Positions 42,865-52,383 are shown, counted from the first letter of the stretch. The stretch: DNA of 64,000 nucleotides from CAWKEY01 sp963848675 (GCA_963848675.1 CAWKEY010000023.1:62001-126000); one strand, 5' to 3'. Numbers and translations: made by a program. Notes: generated by a model not told the origin, from the letters alone.

Positions 42865-43710
42865 TTAACCCTTCCCAGCCGTTCTGATTTTCTTTAAATA
42901 CGGTGCGAACCCTTCGTTGCTCATCCAGTATTTAACCAGATTGCTAACGCCGACACTTGTTAAGGTCGCACCGGCTAAACCGTCTACCTGATATTCGGAA
43001 CCGGCTTTATTGCTATCCACAACACCTTTAACCAGAGTCAAAACCGGTTCACCAGACTCAGCATACACTTTCTTGCCATTCCACAAGGCGCGCCAGTTCG
43101 GGTTAACCACTTCGCCACCCAATCCCGGCGTTTCAGCTTGGTCATAAAAGTTGATACTTTGCACCGTTTGACCATCGGCATCCAAAGCCAGAAAGCCGTA
43201 TAAGGTTGACCACAGCCCATAGCCACTGACCGGCAAAATGATGGATTGAATCGCATCGCCCTTTTTCACCAGATAAACCTTGGCTATTTTGGCTTTTACA
43301 CGAATATGGGCAATATCTTTATCGGCAGGGATAGCAAGGCTTAGCGCCGGATCTTTTGCCGCTTTGCGCTGATCATAGGCCTCAACGTCCATGCCTTCGA
43401 CATACTCGCCGGTTTCGATATCGACCAGTTTGGGTTCAATTTTTTCAGCGAATGCCTGATTAACGTCAGTATCTGCCTCTAACAAACCCGCCACATCAAG
43501 AATGTTTTGCTTCATGTCGAAAGCCTTGTTATCAATTTGCAGGGGTTTTAAAGCGACCGCTGCGATTGACACTAAAACGGCACAGACCAGGCATAGCGAT
43601 AAAGCAATAGCGATGGTTTTTTCCAAACTGTCATTGTTCAGGGCAAGAACCTTGTCCCGATAAACGATAAATTTTTCGTATTGTTCAGATTTTTTGATGG
43701 CATTAAACAT
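42865..43710 (-). CDS. nqrC: Na(+)-translocating NADH-quinone reductase subunit C
   Basis: A 281-residue subunit with one N-terminal helix (about 31-54) and a periplasmic FMN domain. DGLAGATLTSVGVSNLVKYW includes the flavin transferase motif, with covalent FMN expected on Thr249. INFYDQAETPGLGGEV is also typical. The gene overlaps the nqrB end by 8 bases. No apbE flavin transferase gene is seen in the window. Confidence 0.97.
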   Translation of the reverse strand: MFNAIKKSEQYEKFIVYRDKVLALNNDSLEKTIAIALSLCLVCAVLVSIAAVALKPLQIDNKAFDMKQNILDVAGLLEADTDVNQAFAEKIEPKLVDIETGEYVEGMDVEAYDQRKAAKDPALSLAIPADKDIAHIRVKAKIAKVYLVKKGDAIQSIILPVSGYGLWSTLYGFLALDADGQTVQSINFYDQAETPGLGGEVVNPNWRALWNGKKVYAESGEPVLTLVKGVVDSNKAGSEYQVDGLAGATLTSVGVSNLVKYWMSNEGFAPYLKKIRTAGKG

Positions 43711-44905
43711 GACGTTTCAACCTCCTTTTAATATTCGCCTGAACGACAAAATAATCAATGAGCGGTGCAAACATGTTGGAAAACAGAATTGCCAGCATAA
43801 TGCCTTCAGGGAAAGCCGGATTTACCACTCGAATTAGAACAGTCATCACCCCTACCAGAGCGCCAAAAACCCAGCGTCCGGTATCGGTCATGGCCGCACT
43901 GACAGGATCGGTCGCCATATAAACCATGCCGAAGGCAAATCCACCGACGGTCAAATGCCAATACCAGGGAAAAGCAAACATGGGATTGGTGTCGCTGCCG
44001 ATGATGTTAAAGACTGACGACATGACAACCATGCCGATAAACACACCGGCTATGATGCGATAGGACGCAATTCGCGTATACAACAAGAACGCCGCACCGA
44101 TCAGAATCGCCAAGGTTGAGGTTTCGCCCAGACAACCCGGTATGAAGCCGAAGAAAGTTTGCGCCCAGCCATAACCCGCCGCATGCACTGCATCCAGACC
44201 GCCAGTAGCCGCCAGACCCAAAGGCGTGGCAGCCGTATAACCGTCAACGGCAACCCAGACCGCATCACCCGAAATCGAAGCCGGATAGGCAAAATATAAA
44301 AAGGCGCGTCCGGTCAACGCAGGATTCAAAAAGTTCTTCCCGGTTCCACCGAATACTTCTTTACCGATAACAATGCCGAAAGAAATGCCCAAAGCAACCT
44401 GCCACAGTGGCATATCCGGCGGCATAATCAGCGTGTACAACATTGAAGACACTAAAAAGCCTTCGTTAACCTCATGTCCGCGTACGGTGGCAAACAAGAC
44501 TTCCCAGATGCCGCCGACTGCCAGTGTGACTATATAGATCGGCAAAAAGTACAGCGCGCCATGAACCATGTTTGATAAAGGATTCAGGGTGCTATAGCCA
44601 AAAATCATCATCGGAACACTGCGCCAGCCATCGGCTTTTGCAAGCCCCATCGCTTCCATGGCTAAATTGGCCTGATAACCGGTGTTATACATGGCCATTA
44701 AAATACAGAAAAAAGTTGCTATCACAACAAAAGTCATGGTTCGCTTCAGGTCGTTGCCATCACGAACATGCGTGGTGCCGCGTGTTACTTCGGCGGGTGT
44801 ATAGATGAAAGTATCAACCATCTCATAGAGACCGTAATACTTTTCAAATCGACCGCCTTTTGTAAAATGCGGCTCTATGCTATCTAAAATTTCTCTAGCC
44901 GACAT
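43703..44905 (-). CDS. nqrB: Na(+)-translocating NADH-quinone reductase subunit B
   Basis: A 400-residue polytopic subunit that carries the sodium channel and riboflavin. The motif DGYTAATPLG holds Thr227 for covalent FMN. NFLNPALTGRAFLYFAYP and HEVNEGFLVSSMLYTLIMPP are characteristic. The gene overlaps nqrA by one base and nqrC by eight, as expected of a tightly coupled operon. Confidence 0.97.
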   Translation of the reverse strand: MSAREILDSIEPHFTKGGRFEKYYGLYEMVDTFIYTPAEVTRGTTHVRDGNDLKRTMTFVVIATFFCILMAMYNTGYQANLAMEAMGLAKADGWRSVPMMIFGYSTLNPLSNMVHGALYFLPIYIVTLAVGGIWEVLFATVRGHEVNEGFLVSSMLYTLIMPPDMPLWQVALGISFGIVIGKEVFGGTGKNFLNPALTGRAFLYFAYPASISGDAVWVAVDGYTAATPLGLAATGGLDAVHAAGYGWAQTFFGFIPGCLGETSTLAILIGAAFLLYTRIASYRIIAGVFIGMVVMSSVFNIIGSDTNPMFAFPWYWHLTVGGFAFGMVYMATDPVSAAMTDTGRWVFGALVGVMTVLIRVVNPAFPEGIMLAILFSNMFAPLIDYFVVQANIKRRLKRHV

Positions 44906-46260
44906 TATCCTTCCTTCTCAATTTTAGTTAAATTCGCTCTCAGTACAGGACCGAAGTCATGCTTACCGGGATCAACAAAAGTAAATAAGGAAACATCTTC
45001 CTCATCAAGTTCCAGACAACCTAGCAATTGAGCCTGATCGGTATCACCCACTACCAAGGATTTGAGCAGCGGTGTCGGCAAAATATCCATAGGCATGACG
45101 GTTTCGTAAATACCCACCGGAACAATCGCCCGGTTGCTGCCATTTTTATTCGTTGTTAACGGAAATTTACGGCCGCTTTTACGATCCTGTCGGCTGGTAA
45201 TATAAACATCCAGTGCTGAATATTTATCTTTACCCGGCACAATCCAGCCAAACAATTCACGCGCACGGCCTTCCTGCAACACGGAAACCTGGTTGCTGTA
45301 ACAACCCAAATAGGCAGCCCAGTTAGTAGCACGATGACCATACAATACTGAGCCGGAAATAACCCGGCTTTCAACCGCTTCCAGCTCACCCGCGATCAGA
45401 TCGTCAGTATTGGCTCCGACTCGAGTACGGATTAGACGTGGATTTTTAACCGTAGGCCCGGCCAGCGACACCACTCTTTCAACATTGATCTTGCCTGTGG
45501 TAAATAACGCGCCAATGGCCATCACTGCCTGACAATCCAGGTGCCAAACGAATTTCTCGGCATTGACTGGATCGAGAAAATGGATATGCGTACTGGGCAA
45601 ACCTGCCGGATGCGGGCCTGAAAACTCGGCAACAGTCACAGAAGCCGTGCTGCCCGTTGCAATATCAGCACCGGTAGCTTTGCAAACGTAGACTTTGCCG
45701 TCTGTCAGTTTAGAGATAACCGCCAAGCCATTGGCAAAGTCATCACCGCGCGCTTTGATGATAACAGCAGGGTCGCCCGACAGCGGACGGGTATCGATAG
45801 CGGTCACGAATATAGAGCTGGGCTTGCTGTCAACAGCTGGAATCTTGCCATAAGGACGTGTGCGCAACGCTGTCCACAAGCCCGATGCCAACAGGTTTTC
45901 TTTAACCTGCTCTGCAGATAAGCTTTCTAATTCGGCAGCTTTGTATTGTGCAAAGGATTCCTGCTCGTTGCCTTTTAGTTCAATAACAACTGACTGCAGA
46001 ACCCGTTTGGCACCACGATTGATGGATTTAACAACACCCGCGCCAGGTGCCGTAAAATGAACGCCAGGATTTTTCTTGTCACTGAAGAGCACCTGGCCAA
46101 GCTTGACCGTATCCCCTTCAGCAACCGTCATTGTAGGCTTCATGCCTACGTAATCCATCCCCAGAATCGCAACGGACTTAACCTTATTGCCATCCTCAAT
46201 AACTTGTTTAGGCCCTCCGGTGATAGGTAGGTCCAAACCTTTTTTAGTATTAAATTGCAT
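44905..46260 (-). CDS. nqrA: Na(+)-translocating NADH-quinone reductase subunit A
   Basis: A 451-residue peripheral subunit involved in quinone binding, and the first gene of the operon. GLDLPITGGPKQVI at the N terminus, KPTMTVAEGDTVKLGQVLF, VHFTAPGAGVVKSINRGAKR and MPMDILPTPLLKSLVVGD agree with NqrA, and the length is as usual (about 446). The complex pumps Na+ out of the cell while oxidising NADH with quinone. The resulting sodium gradient could serve sodium-coupled carriers elsewhere in the window. Confidence 0.97.
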   Translation of the reverse strand: MQFNTKKGLDLPITGGPKQVIEDGNKVKSVAILGMDYVGMKPTMTVAEGDTVKLGQVLFSDKKNPGVHFTAPGAGVVKSINRGAKRVLQSVVIELKGNEQESFAQYKAAELESLSAEQVKENLLASGLWTALRTRPYGKIPAVDSKPSSIFVTAIDTRPLSGDPAVIIKARGDDFANGLAVISKLTDGKVYVCKATGADIATGSTASVTVAEFSGPHPAGLPSTHIHFLDPVNAEKFVWHLDCQAVMAIGALFTTGKINVERVVSLAGPTVKNPRLIRTRVGANTDDLIAGELEAVESRVISGSVLYGHRATNWAAYLGCYSNQVSVLQEGRARELFGWIVPGKDKYSALDVYITSRQDRKSGRKFPLTTNKNGSNRAIVPVGIYETVMPMDILPTPLLKSLVVGDTDQAQLLGCLELDEEDVSLFTFVDPGKHDFGPVLRANLTKIEKEG

Positions 46261-46622
46261 AGTTAATAAGCCTGCTCTCCAAACAAGTTGCGGCGAACTT
46301 CCCCTTATTTAAAAAACCGCAAAAACAAGAGGCGCGTTAAGACGTAAAACGCTGGCATTACACCATAAAAAAGCCTACTTCTCAACCGAGACGAGCTTAA
46401 TTAACCAGCTGCTTTTAAATACCTCAAAATGTATCTGAAATCCCTGTCCACACAACAGCGTGTTTTCTACGTGTTACGGCTGGTTGAGGGAAATAGCAAT
46501 GAGCCCATAGGGGCCAAGATCATGGCAAAACTTAAACTCATAAGGGCTTTGATGACTGGGCAACCCATGTAACAGTTGCGGCAGAAGCCTCTCCGACAAT
46601 GCGTTACAAAAACTGGCCGCAG
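46261..46622. other. Intergenic region upstream of nqrA
   Basis: About 360 bases between rfbC and nqrA, both on the minus strand. It must contain the nqr promoter. No clear operator, repeat or short gene was recognised; short open frames here lack homologous motifs. Confidence 0.4.
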
Positions 46623-47171
46623 TCACTCGAACACATCGGCGTCTTTGAAGGATTTTGCCTGCTGGTCTTTGGCAGACAAGCTTGGAATAGCATCGCCGAT
46701 CGTCCAGTCAATAGCCAGATCCTTATCGTTCCAGGCGATGCTGCGCTCATGTTCCGGGGCCCAATAGTCCGTCGTCTTGTAGAGAAATTCAGCATCATCG
46801 GAAAGCACCACAAAACCATGCGCAAAGCCCTCCGGTATCCACATCTGCCGCTTGTTTTCCGCCGTTAACAGGGCGCCGGTCCATTGGCCAAAGCTTGGCG
46901 AAGCTTTGCGCAGATCAACTGCGACATCAAAAACGGCTCCCATGCAAACCCGAACCAGCTTGCCCTGCGGCTGCTTAATCTGATAATGCAGGCCGCGCAG
47001 AACGTGTTTTTGTGATCGCGAGTGATTGTCCTGAACAAAATTCGCCTCTAATCCTGTAAGCGCCTTAAATTTTCCGGCATTGTAGCTTTCATAGAAAAAC
47101 CCGCGCGCATCCCCGAACACCCGGGGCTCAAAAATCAGTACATCGGCAATTGCAGTTGGTAATACATTCAT
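46623..47171 (-). CDS. rfbC: dTDP-4-dehydrorhamnose 3,5-epimerase
   Basis: A 182-residue cupin-fold enzyme converting dTDP-4-keto-6-deoxyglucose to dTDP-4-keto-rhamnose. The motifs are LIFEPRVFGDARGFFYESYN, FVQDNHSRSQKHVLRGLHYQ (catalytic His region) and MWIPEGFAHGFVVLSD. The ATG at 47171 has a GGAGC ribosome site; a longer frame upstream to 47291 adds 40 residues without family match. The usual neighbours rfbA, rfbB and rfbD are not in the window, so it is an isolated copy. Confidence 0.92.
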   Translation of the reverse strand: MNVLPTAIADVLIFEPRVFGDARGFFYESYNAGKFKALTGLEANFVQDNHSRSQKHVLRGLHYQIKQPQGKLVRVCMGAVFDVAVDLRKASPSFGQWTGALLTAENKRQMWIPEGFAHGFVVLSDDAEFLYKTTDYWAPEHERSIAWNDKDLAIDWTIGDAIPSLSAKDQQAKSFKDADVFE

Positions 47172-47516
47172 TAGTAGCTCCGCGAGACAGGCGTTCAGGC
47201 CGCAGTGATGAGGAGACGGCCGGTAATTTTCCTTCTCCAATGGTTTGGTAATTGCATAGTATCTTACAAAATGTGAAAACTGAACAACCACTGGCTAAAA
47301 GCCGATGACTGTTCAGCGCGCTTACGCATTTTGAACAAGCCGAACGCGCTGAACGGCATTGTCGATTTCTATTTTATGAAAGCCAAAGCCGCGGCATCTC
47401 AAAATCATTTGCCGTAATCGATAAAACAGATGCGGCTAACTTTTGTTAAGAGCAAATCCGCCTGGTTTTTAGGCACGAAAAGCGGGGGTTCACTGCCCTT
47501 CAGAGTCTGCTACTGC

Positions 47517-48308
47517 TCAAGCAAGCAGGCTGACTTTATCGCCAATGTGAATCTGTCCGCCACCACCACAGCTAAGCATTCCAATGGCGAAAGTCGGCTT
47601 TTTCTGATTAAAGGCGCTGGTCAGTGTTTTGAGGATGGGCAAATCCCGTTGACCGGAGTGAGGGTTTGCATGGGTAGCGAGACACCTGCCTTTGGGTATG
47701 ACCACATCGAAGATAACCTTACTTATGCGAATCTTTCGCCCCACCCAACTTTGCTCGCCCCACGCCTCCAGACCTTCAATAGCGATGTTTGAACGAAAAC
47801 GAAGCTCGCTGAGGCCGGCATCACCGGCGGCAACGGCCACTGCTGCCAGGCTTTCGCGGCTGTGCAGCGTAATCTGGCCAGCCTCGTTATCCTGATAACG
47901 GGAGGTAATCCCGTCCCCAACGACTCGCAACGGGGTATGCTCAGGGCACGCGGAAAGTGGATTGAAATCCAGCCGGCGCACATAATCTTCAATCACCGCC
48001 GCTATGCGCTTACGGCCGTTATCATCCAGCGCTTCATCTAGCAACACTGAATCTTCCAAGCTGATCTGTAGCCGAAGCGCTTTATGATCGAAGCGAAGCT
48101 TAAGACGCGCCAGGCCGGGGGTATTCACCAGAGCGACAAATTCGTGTTTTTTACTCCAGGCATCATCCGGCACACCCGAATTGGCAAATCGGATACCGAG
48201 TACTCGATCACCGGCAATTCGTCCTTCCTCAAGTACGGTTAGAACATCGCAGGCTTCAGGCGTAAAACTCTTCACAGGATAACGATATAGGGCGACGACG
48301 CGCGGCAT
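47517..48308 (-). CDS. MOSC-domain protein
   Basis: A 263-residue protein with an N-terminal MOSC beta-barrel (VVALYRYPVKSFTPEACDVL, then GRIAGDRVLGIRF). The MOSC domain has IAIEGLEAWGEQSWVGRKI and the conserved cysteine in KGRCLATHANPHSG. It ends with the Gly-rich SCGGGGQIHIGDKV. Such proteins handle molybdenum cofactor-sulphur chemistry or N-hydroxylated substrates. I chose ATG 48308 because GGAG sits 6 bases upstream; an ATG four codons earlier is possible. The next gene on this strand is rfbC, 345 bases away. Confidence 0.85.
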   Translation of the reverse strand: MPRVVALYRYPVKSFTPEACDVLTVLEEGRIAGDRVLGIRFANSGVPDDAWSKKHEFVALVNTPGLARLKLRFDHKALRLQISLEDSVLLDEALDDNGRKRIAAVIEDYVRRLDFNPLSACPEHTPLRVVGDGITSRYQDNEAGQITLHSRESLAAVAVAAGDAGLSELRFRSNIAIEGLEAWGEQSWVGRKIRISKVIFDVVIPKGRCLATHANPHSGQRDLPILKTLTSAFNQKKPTFAIGMLSCGGGGQIHIGDKVSLLA

Positions 48309-48452
48309 TGCTGACTCCATAGATGACTTGGTTCTGATTGAATACCTGCGGATTATCTGCGTAATCCAGCAGAGCAGACTTCATCCGCATCAGAATCGCC
48401 CGGTTGCTTTCAATCTTGTTGCAAGCAGCAAAAAGACACTTAACATTAATAC

Positions 48453-49640
48453 CTAGACAAAAAGCTGCCGATTTTTAGCAGACTCGTGGCTTTCATTATA
48501 AAGTGCTGCAATCAAATTGGCCTGATAGACCATGCCCACCAGGCGATTTTCGTTATTGACAATCGGAATTTGCCGATAGCCTTGATTCGACATCAGCGGA
48601 ACAAGCGCCGCGATATGTGTAGTTTCCGGCAGGACACTCACCGAAGTAGTCATGATATGCCCGACGGATTCCGGTTTATCGGTCGACACTTCGGGGGTGC
48701 GACGTATAAAAGCCCGAAACTTATCCTTAAAAGTTTCATTGTCATCCACTTTAATGAATTTAAAAAAGTCATTCCAGGTGACAATGCCAATTACCCGCCT
48801 GGCTCTGTCAATAACCGGCACTGCTTTGAGTTTTTCGCTATGCATGAGCTTCCAGGCATCTTCAACTTCTGTTCCGTATTCAACGGTTGTTATGTTTTTA
48901 ACCATGATATCAGCGCAGGTGATATTGCCTTGGTAGCGTTTAAAACTTTGCATCTGGGCATCGGTAAGCAACTTGCTTAAGTCTCCCGTAGAGACATCCA
49001 TGAACCTACCCATGTTTTCCAGCGCTTGTTGCAAATCCTGTTCTGAAATGCCGGTGCGCTGTGCAGGCTGGATGCTGGCACTGTGTTGATGCTTTTTGTT
49101 ATCGGCTTGATGTGGAACGCTAGGATACTGGTACCGCAACACCCAGCGGTTGATGAAAATTGCCATCACCAGCATGATCGTTACATTGATGCCTACCGGC
49201 ATCAGCACAAAACTGTAATTCATCAAATTACTGGGATCAGCAGTCATGACAGGCGTTAAGGCAGTCGCTGCGCCCGGAGGATGCAGGCAGCGCAGCAACA
49301 GCATGGCAAGAATACTTCCCCCGACCGCGCAGCCCGACGCCAACACGGTATTCGCTATCATTTGGGCACAGGCAATCCCGATAACCGCCGAGAGCATTTG
49401 CCCGCCAACCAAAGGCCAGGGTTGCGCCAGCGGACTACCCGGCAGAATAAATAAGATAACGGCCGAAGCGCCCATCGAAGCAACGATGATCGGATGGGCG
49501 ACACTATTGCTGAACTGCTGAGTCACCCATGCGGCAACCAAAATAGCCACAAAGCTTGAAATCACCGAAAGCAGCTTGCCCTTGATGCTTAAATTGACCG
49601 GGTCAACGGTAATAAAACGAAAAAACGGATGGGTTTTCAT
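48453..49640 (-). CDS. HPP-family membrane protein fused to two CBS domains
   Basis: A 395-residue protein. The N-terminal HPP membrane domain (about 20-170) has IIVASMGASAVILFILPGSP and CLHPPGAATALTPVM, with the HPP signature. The C-terminal half has a CBS pair (about 240-380): CADIMVKNITTVEYGTEVEDA, IGIVTWNDFFKF, then VGHIMTTSVSVLP and QIPIVNNENRLVGMVYQ. HPP proteins have been linked with nitrite transport in plastids; bacterial function is uncertain. The CBS pair suggests control by nucleotides. It lies downstream of a ferredoxin reductase on the same strand. Confidence 0.85.
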   Translation of the reverse strand: MKTHPFFRFITVDPVNLSIKGKLLSVISSFVAILVAAWVTQQFSNSVAHPIIVASMGASAVILFILPGSPLAQPWPLVGGQMLSAVIGIACAQMIANTVLASGCAVGGSILAMLLLRCLHPPGAATALTPVMTADPSNLMNYSFVLMPVGINVTIMLVMAIFINRWVLRYQYPSVPHQADNKKHQHSASIQPAQRTGISEQDLQQALENMGRFMDVSTGDLSKLLTDAQMQSFKRYQGNITCADIMVKNITTVEYGTEVEDAWKLMHSEKLKAVPVIDRARRVIGIVTWNDFFKFIKVDDNETFKDKFRAFIRRTPEVSTDKPESVGHIMTTSVSVLPETTHIAALVPLMSNQGYRQIPIVNNENRLVGMVYQANLIAALYNESHESAKNRQLFV

Positions 49641-49848
49641 AAGCTCATAAATAGCATCGTTAGCTCAGTTAAATTATTGGCTCGATATCCAAAATGCGCT
49701 CGGAAAAACGCCTCCTGCAGAAAAGCTTTGCGCTATTGACAATCAGATATCTGTAGGCTTGCTCCCTGTTTAAAAAAGCCCTTGCAATATCGATTCGATA
49801 CTTTAAATCATCCAGCAAAAAACGGCTTACTTTTTTGAAGTTTATTTT

Positions 49849-50820
49849 TCATCTCGGTGTAACAAGAAAAGCATCGGCGTAAATATCGGCTGATGATGCA
49901 CCTTTGAGAAAAGTCATTATTTTCATCTGATTGACCATGTCCGGATGACCACAGAGAAATACCCGCCAGCCTTTTAAATCAGCAAGCGACGCCAAGGCAA
50001 CCTCATTGGCACGTCCTTGAGTAAAATCTTCAGGGACATGCTTGCCCGACAGGCAAGGAATGTAATGAAAATTGTGATGCTGCTCGGCCAGTTGGCGCAT
50101 CTCGTCAATCCGGTAAAGATCTTCAAGTTCACGACTGCCATGAAACAGATAAATGGGACCGGAATGACCCTGCGCCAGTGCATCGGTCAGAATCCCCGCC
50201 AATGGCGCGAGGCCTGTGCCGGTACCTACCAGGAGGATGCCTTGCTCATGTCTTTCAGGCAGGTAAAAACAATGTCCCCGCGCTTCCGATACGGCGATGG
50301 TGTCCCCTGCCTTGATTTCATCATGGAGCCATTCACTAAACCTGCCGCCAGGTAGGCGGCGAATATGAAATTCCAGGGTATTGGATGCTTGCGGGGTATT
50401 GGCAATCGAATAGCTGCGCGTTAAACCGTCTGCTCTTTGTAGGTTAACAAACTGCCCGGCGCTAAATTCGAACGCATCCTTAAAGGCGATGATCAATAGC
50501 AGCGTGTTTCTATTGAGCATTTGATTAACAACAACCGTGCCTTCCGTATAGAATTCCGATTGATCGGGCAGTTTAATGACCATGTCCTGTTCTGGATGAC
50601 ACAGACAGGCAAGAAAATGATTGCGTTTTTTCAGGGTATTCTTTAATCCGGCCTGAGCGGCTTCCGGCGGCGGGCTATCGGGACTGCGCACCATGCAGCT
50701 ATGACAAGTGCCTTTTTTACAGGCGTAGGAAATAGTAACGTTTTCACGCAGTAACGCCTCGAGTACGCTTTCATCCGGCTGGCAGGAATAAGTCTTATCT
50801 TCAATGGTTAATTTGAACAT
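49849..50820 (-). CDS. 2Fe-2S / FAD / NAD(P)H oxidoreductase
   Basis: A 323-residue electron-transfer protein of the phenol-hydroxylase-reductase type. An N-terminal plant-type 2Fe-2S domain (SYACKKGTCHSCMVRS, then FLACLC) is followed by an FAD domain (TRSYSIANTP) and an NAD domain (LLVGTGTGLAPLAGILTDAL and VFLCGHPDMVNQMK). It could reduce a globin or oxygenase. A globin remnant is encoded just upstream on the same strand, 65 bases away, so a former globin-reductase pair is plausible. A GGAAGC ribosome site precedes the ATG. Confidence 0.85.
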   Translation of the reverse strand: MFKLTIEDKTYSCQPDESVLEALLRENVTISYACKKGTCHSCMVRSPDSPPPEAAQAGLKNTLKKRNHFLACLCHPEQDMVIKLPDQSEFYTEGTVVVNQMLNRNTLLLIIAFKDAFEFSAGQFVNLQRADGLTRSYSIANTPQASNTLEFHIRRLPGGRFSEWLHDEIKAGDTIAVSEARGHCFYLPERHEQGILLVGTGTGLAPLAGILTDALAQGHSGPIYLFHGSRELEDLYRIDEMRQLAEQHHNFHYIPCLSGKHVPEDFTQGRANEVALASLADLKGWRVFLCGHPDMVNQMKIMTFLKGASSADIYADAFLVTPR

Positions 50821-50885
50821 GATGCTTCCGTTAAAACGGACTCCATAATGTTAGTAAATAGCATTATGGAGTCTGGTTATTGTGT

Positions 50886-51105
50886 TTATCTGCCTAATAC
50901 ATCGTTGCGTGTGGTTTCACAAATCGCCACCACTTCGCTAATGAGTTCTTCAGGAACATTTAACTCATTCAACGTTGCTCCCAAATTTTCTACAACTGCA
51001 TCAAAATGACTATCATCCAGGCCCATTTTTAGGAGATGCGCATGTCCTTTGCGCATATCTTCGCCGGTGTAGTTATGCTGGTAGTTGTCAAGGCCAAAAT
51101 GTAAC
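50886..51105 (-). pseudogene. 5'-truncated group I haemoglobin remnant
   Basis: Read directly on the minus strand from the stop at 50886-50888: FGLDNYQHNYTGEDMRKGH, then AHLLKMGLDDSHFDAVVENL, then GATLNELNVPEELISEVVAI. This is the C-terminal half of a truncated (group I) haemoglobin. The frame continues upstream to about 51165 but reads KDLFLCYHFPVVNTVW, which does not match a globin N terminus, and has no Met, Val (GTG) or Leu (TTG) start upstream of the homologous segment. About 50 N-terminal residues, including the distal haem region, are therefore missing. The reductase follows; the regulator at 51247 is divergent. Confidence 0.65.
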
Positions 51106-51144
51106 CAAACAGTGTTGACTACAGGAAAATGATAACAAAGAAAT

Positions 51145-51178
51145 AAATCTTTTACAATATCTATATGTTAAAAGATTT
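51145..51178. promoter_or_regulatory. Dyad in the globin/regulator spacer, possible operator
   Basis: AAATCTTTTACA (51145-51156) and TGTTAAAAGATTT (51166-51178) are nearly perfect complements (one extra T) around ATATCTATA. The dyad lies 69 bases before the regulator ATG and within the region that would have carried the divergent promoter. It could be the binding site of the regulator encoded next door. Confidence 0.5.
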
Positions 51179-51246
51179 CTATCTATTATATACAGGTTTG
51201 TTGGTATACTTTTGAAACCTAACAGCGGATTAACAAAAGGCATTTT

Positions 51247-51879
51247 ATGACTGAAAAGATCAAATCGCGGCAGCAGCAAATTTTAAATCTGCTGCTGGAA
51301 AATAAAGCAGGACTCAGTATTGATGAGATCGCTACAGCGTTAAATATCTCCCGAAATGCAGTGCAACAGCATTTTGCTGTGCTGGAGAGAGATGGTTATA
51401 TCCAGACAGGAGTGCTTAATAAAACTGCAGGGCGTCCGGTGCGCAGCTATGTTTTGACCCAAGCAGGAATTAACAGCTTCCCAAAGCAATATGCCTGGTT
51501 TTCCGAGCTCATGCTTACCGATCTGAAAAACGAAATGGGTTCCGAAGCTTTTCAGCGCTATATGCACAGGCTGGGTGATCATTTGTCAGAAAGTCTTTTA
51601 TCCCGTTTTAAAGGAAAAAATACTGATGACCGGATTGAAGAATTGCTGAACATTATGGACGAGCTGGGTTTTAAGACAAGCAAGATGCCCGATTCGCACA
51701 GTCATGAAAGGTCAATTGAAGCCTGCAATTGTATTTATCATGATCTGGCTAAACAACATGAGGAAATTTGCGAGTTTGATAGAACACTCATCTCCTCTTT
51801 ACTGGATAGAACTATTGAGCACACGGAATGCATGGCAAAAGGTGGCGCTGTTTGCCGCTTTAAAATCATCAACACATAA
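51247..51879 (+). CDS. HTH transcriptional regulator with C-terminal Cys cluster (COG2345/SufR-like)
   Basis: A 210-residue regulator. The winged-helix domain (about 8-75) has KSRQQQILNLLLENKAGLS, then IDEIATALNISRNAVQQHF and ERDGYIQTG. The C-terminal region has Cys160, Cys162, Cys175, Cys195 and Cys203. The C-x12-C step and the following pattern resemble SufR-like regulators that hold an iron-sulphur cluster. It may sense iron, oxygen or nitric oxide; the divergent globin and the reductase beyond it hint at nitric-oxide or oxygen control. This is inferred. A dyad lies between the divergent units. Confidence 0.8.
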   Translation: MTEKIKSRQQQILNLLLENKAGLSIDEIATALNISRNAVQQHFAVLERDGYIQTGVLNKTAGRPVRSYVLTQAGINSFPKQYAWFSELMLTDLKNEMGSEAFQRYMHRLGDHLSESLLSRFKGKNTDDRIEELLNIMDELGFKTSKMPDSHSHERSIEACNCIYHDLAKQHEEICEFDRTLISSLLDRTIEHTECMAKGGAVCRFKIINT

Positions 51880-52383
51880 CCCAAACATCTGACTGCCAGC
51901 TTGTCCGCTGGCAAAGAAGCCGGGCCAGCACTTTGGCTTTGACCGGCAAGCCAGCCTCGACGTATCGATGCAAAATGGGCTTGCTCTAAATCCCCCAACA
52001 GCGCAATCGCACACCTAAAAATTCCTGAGCCGAAGCATCCGCCGGTCATGAAAAACAGCTTGCACACTGGAATAACCACCGTGAAAGGTTCGTGAAAGGA
52101 ACAGAGGCTATGATGGCAACTCGTCAATGACATGATATGAATAGACCTGCTGCCAAACGATAAACCAATCATTTTGAGGGTGTAAAGGCAATATACGGTT
52201 TTAGAGTGAAATCGGCGTAACTACCCGCAATGCTTTAACCCCTAACTAATTACCAGGCCTATGCTTACAAAGCGGAGTTGGCAAGCTTTAGGTAAAGAAT
52301 ACTGAAATAACGGCAAACAATACTTTAATTTCGATTCGATACTACTTACAATAACAACAAAAGACTTCAACGGACTCATCAAC
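51880..52383. other. Intergenic region upstream of the SulP genes
   Basis: About 500 bases with no recognised gene or repeat. A minus-strand frame of 144 codons (51738-52172) overlaps the regulator 3' end and looks like chance. The promoter for the SulP gene at 52384 is expected near 52300-52370, where the sequence is A/T rich. Confidence 0.4.

Noticed and set aside
51738..52172. 144-codon minus-strand frame behind the HTH regulator
   Set aside because: It overlaps the coding 3' end of the regulator, and the composition (many Cys, Ser and His) looks like a shadow frame.
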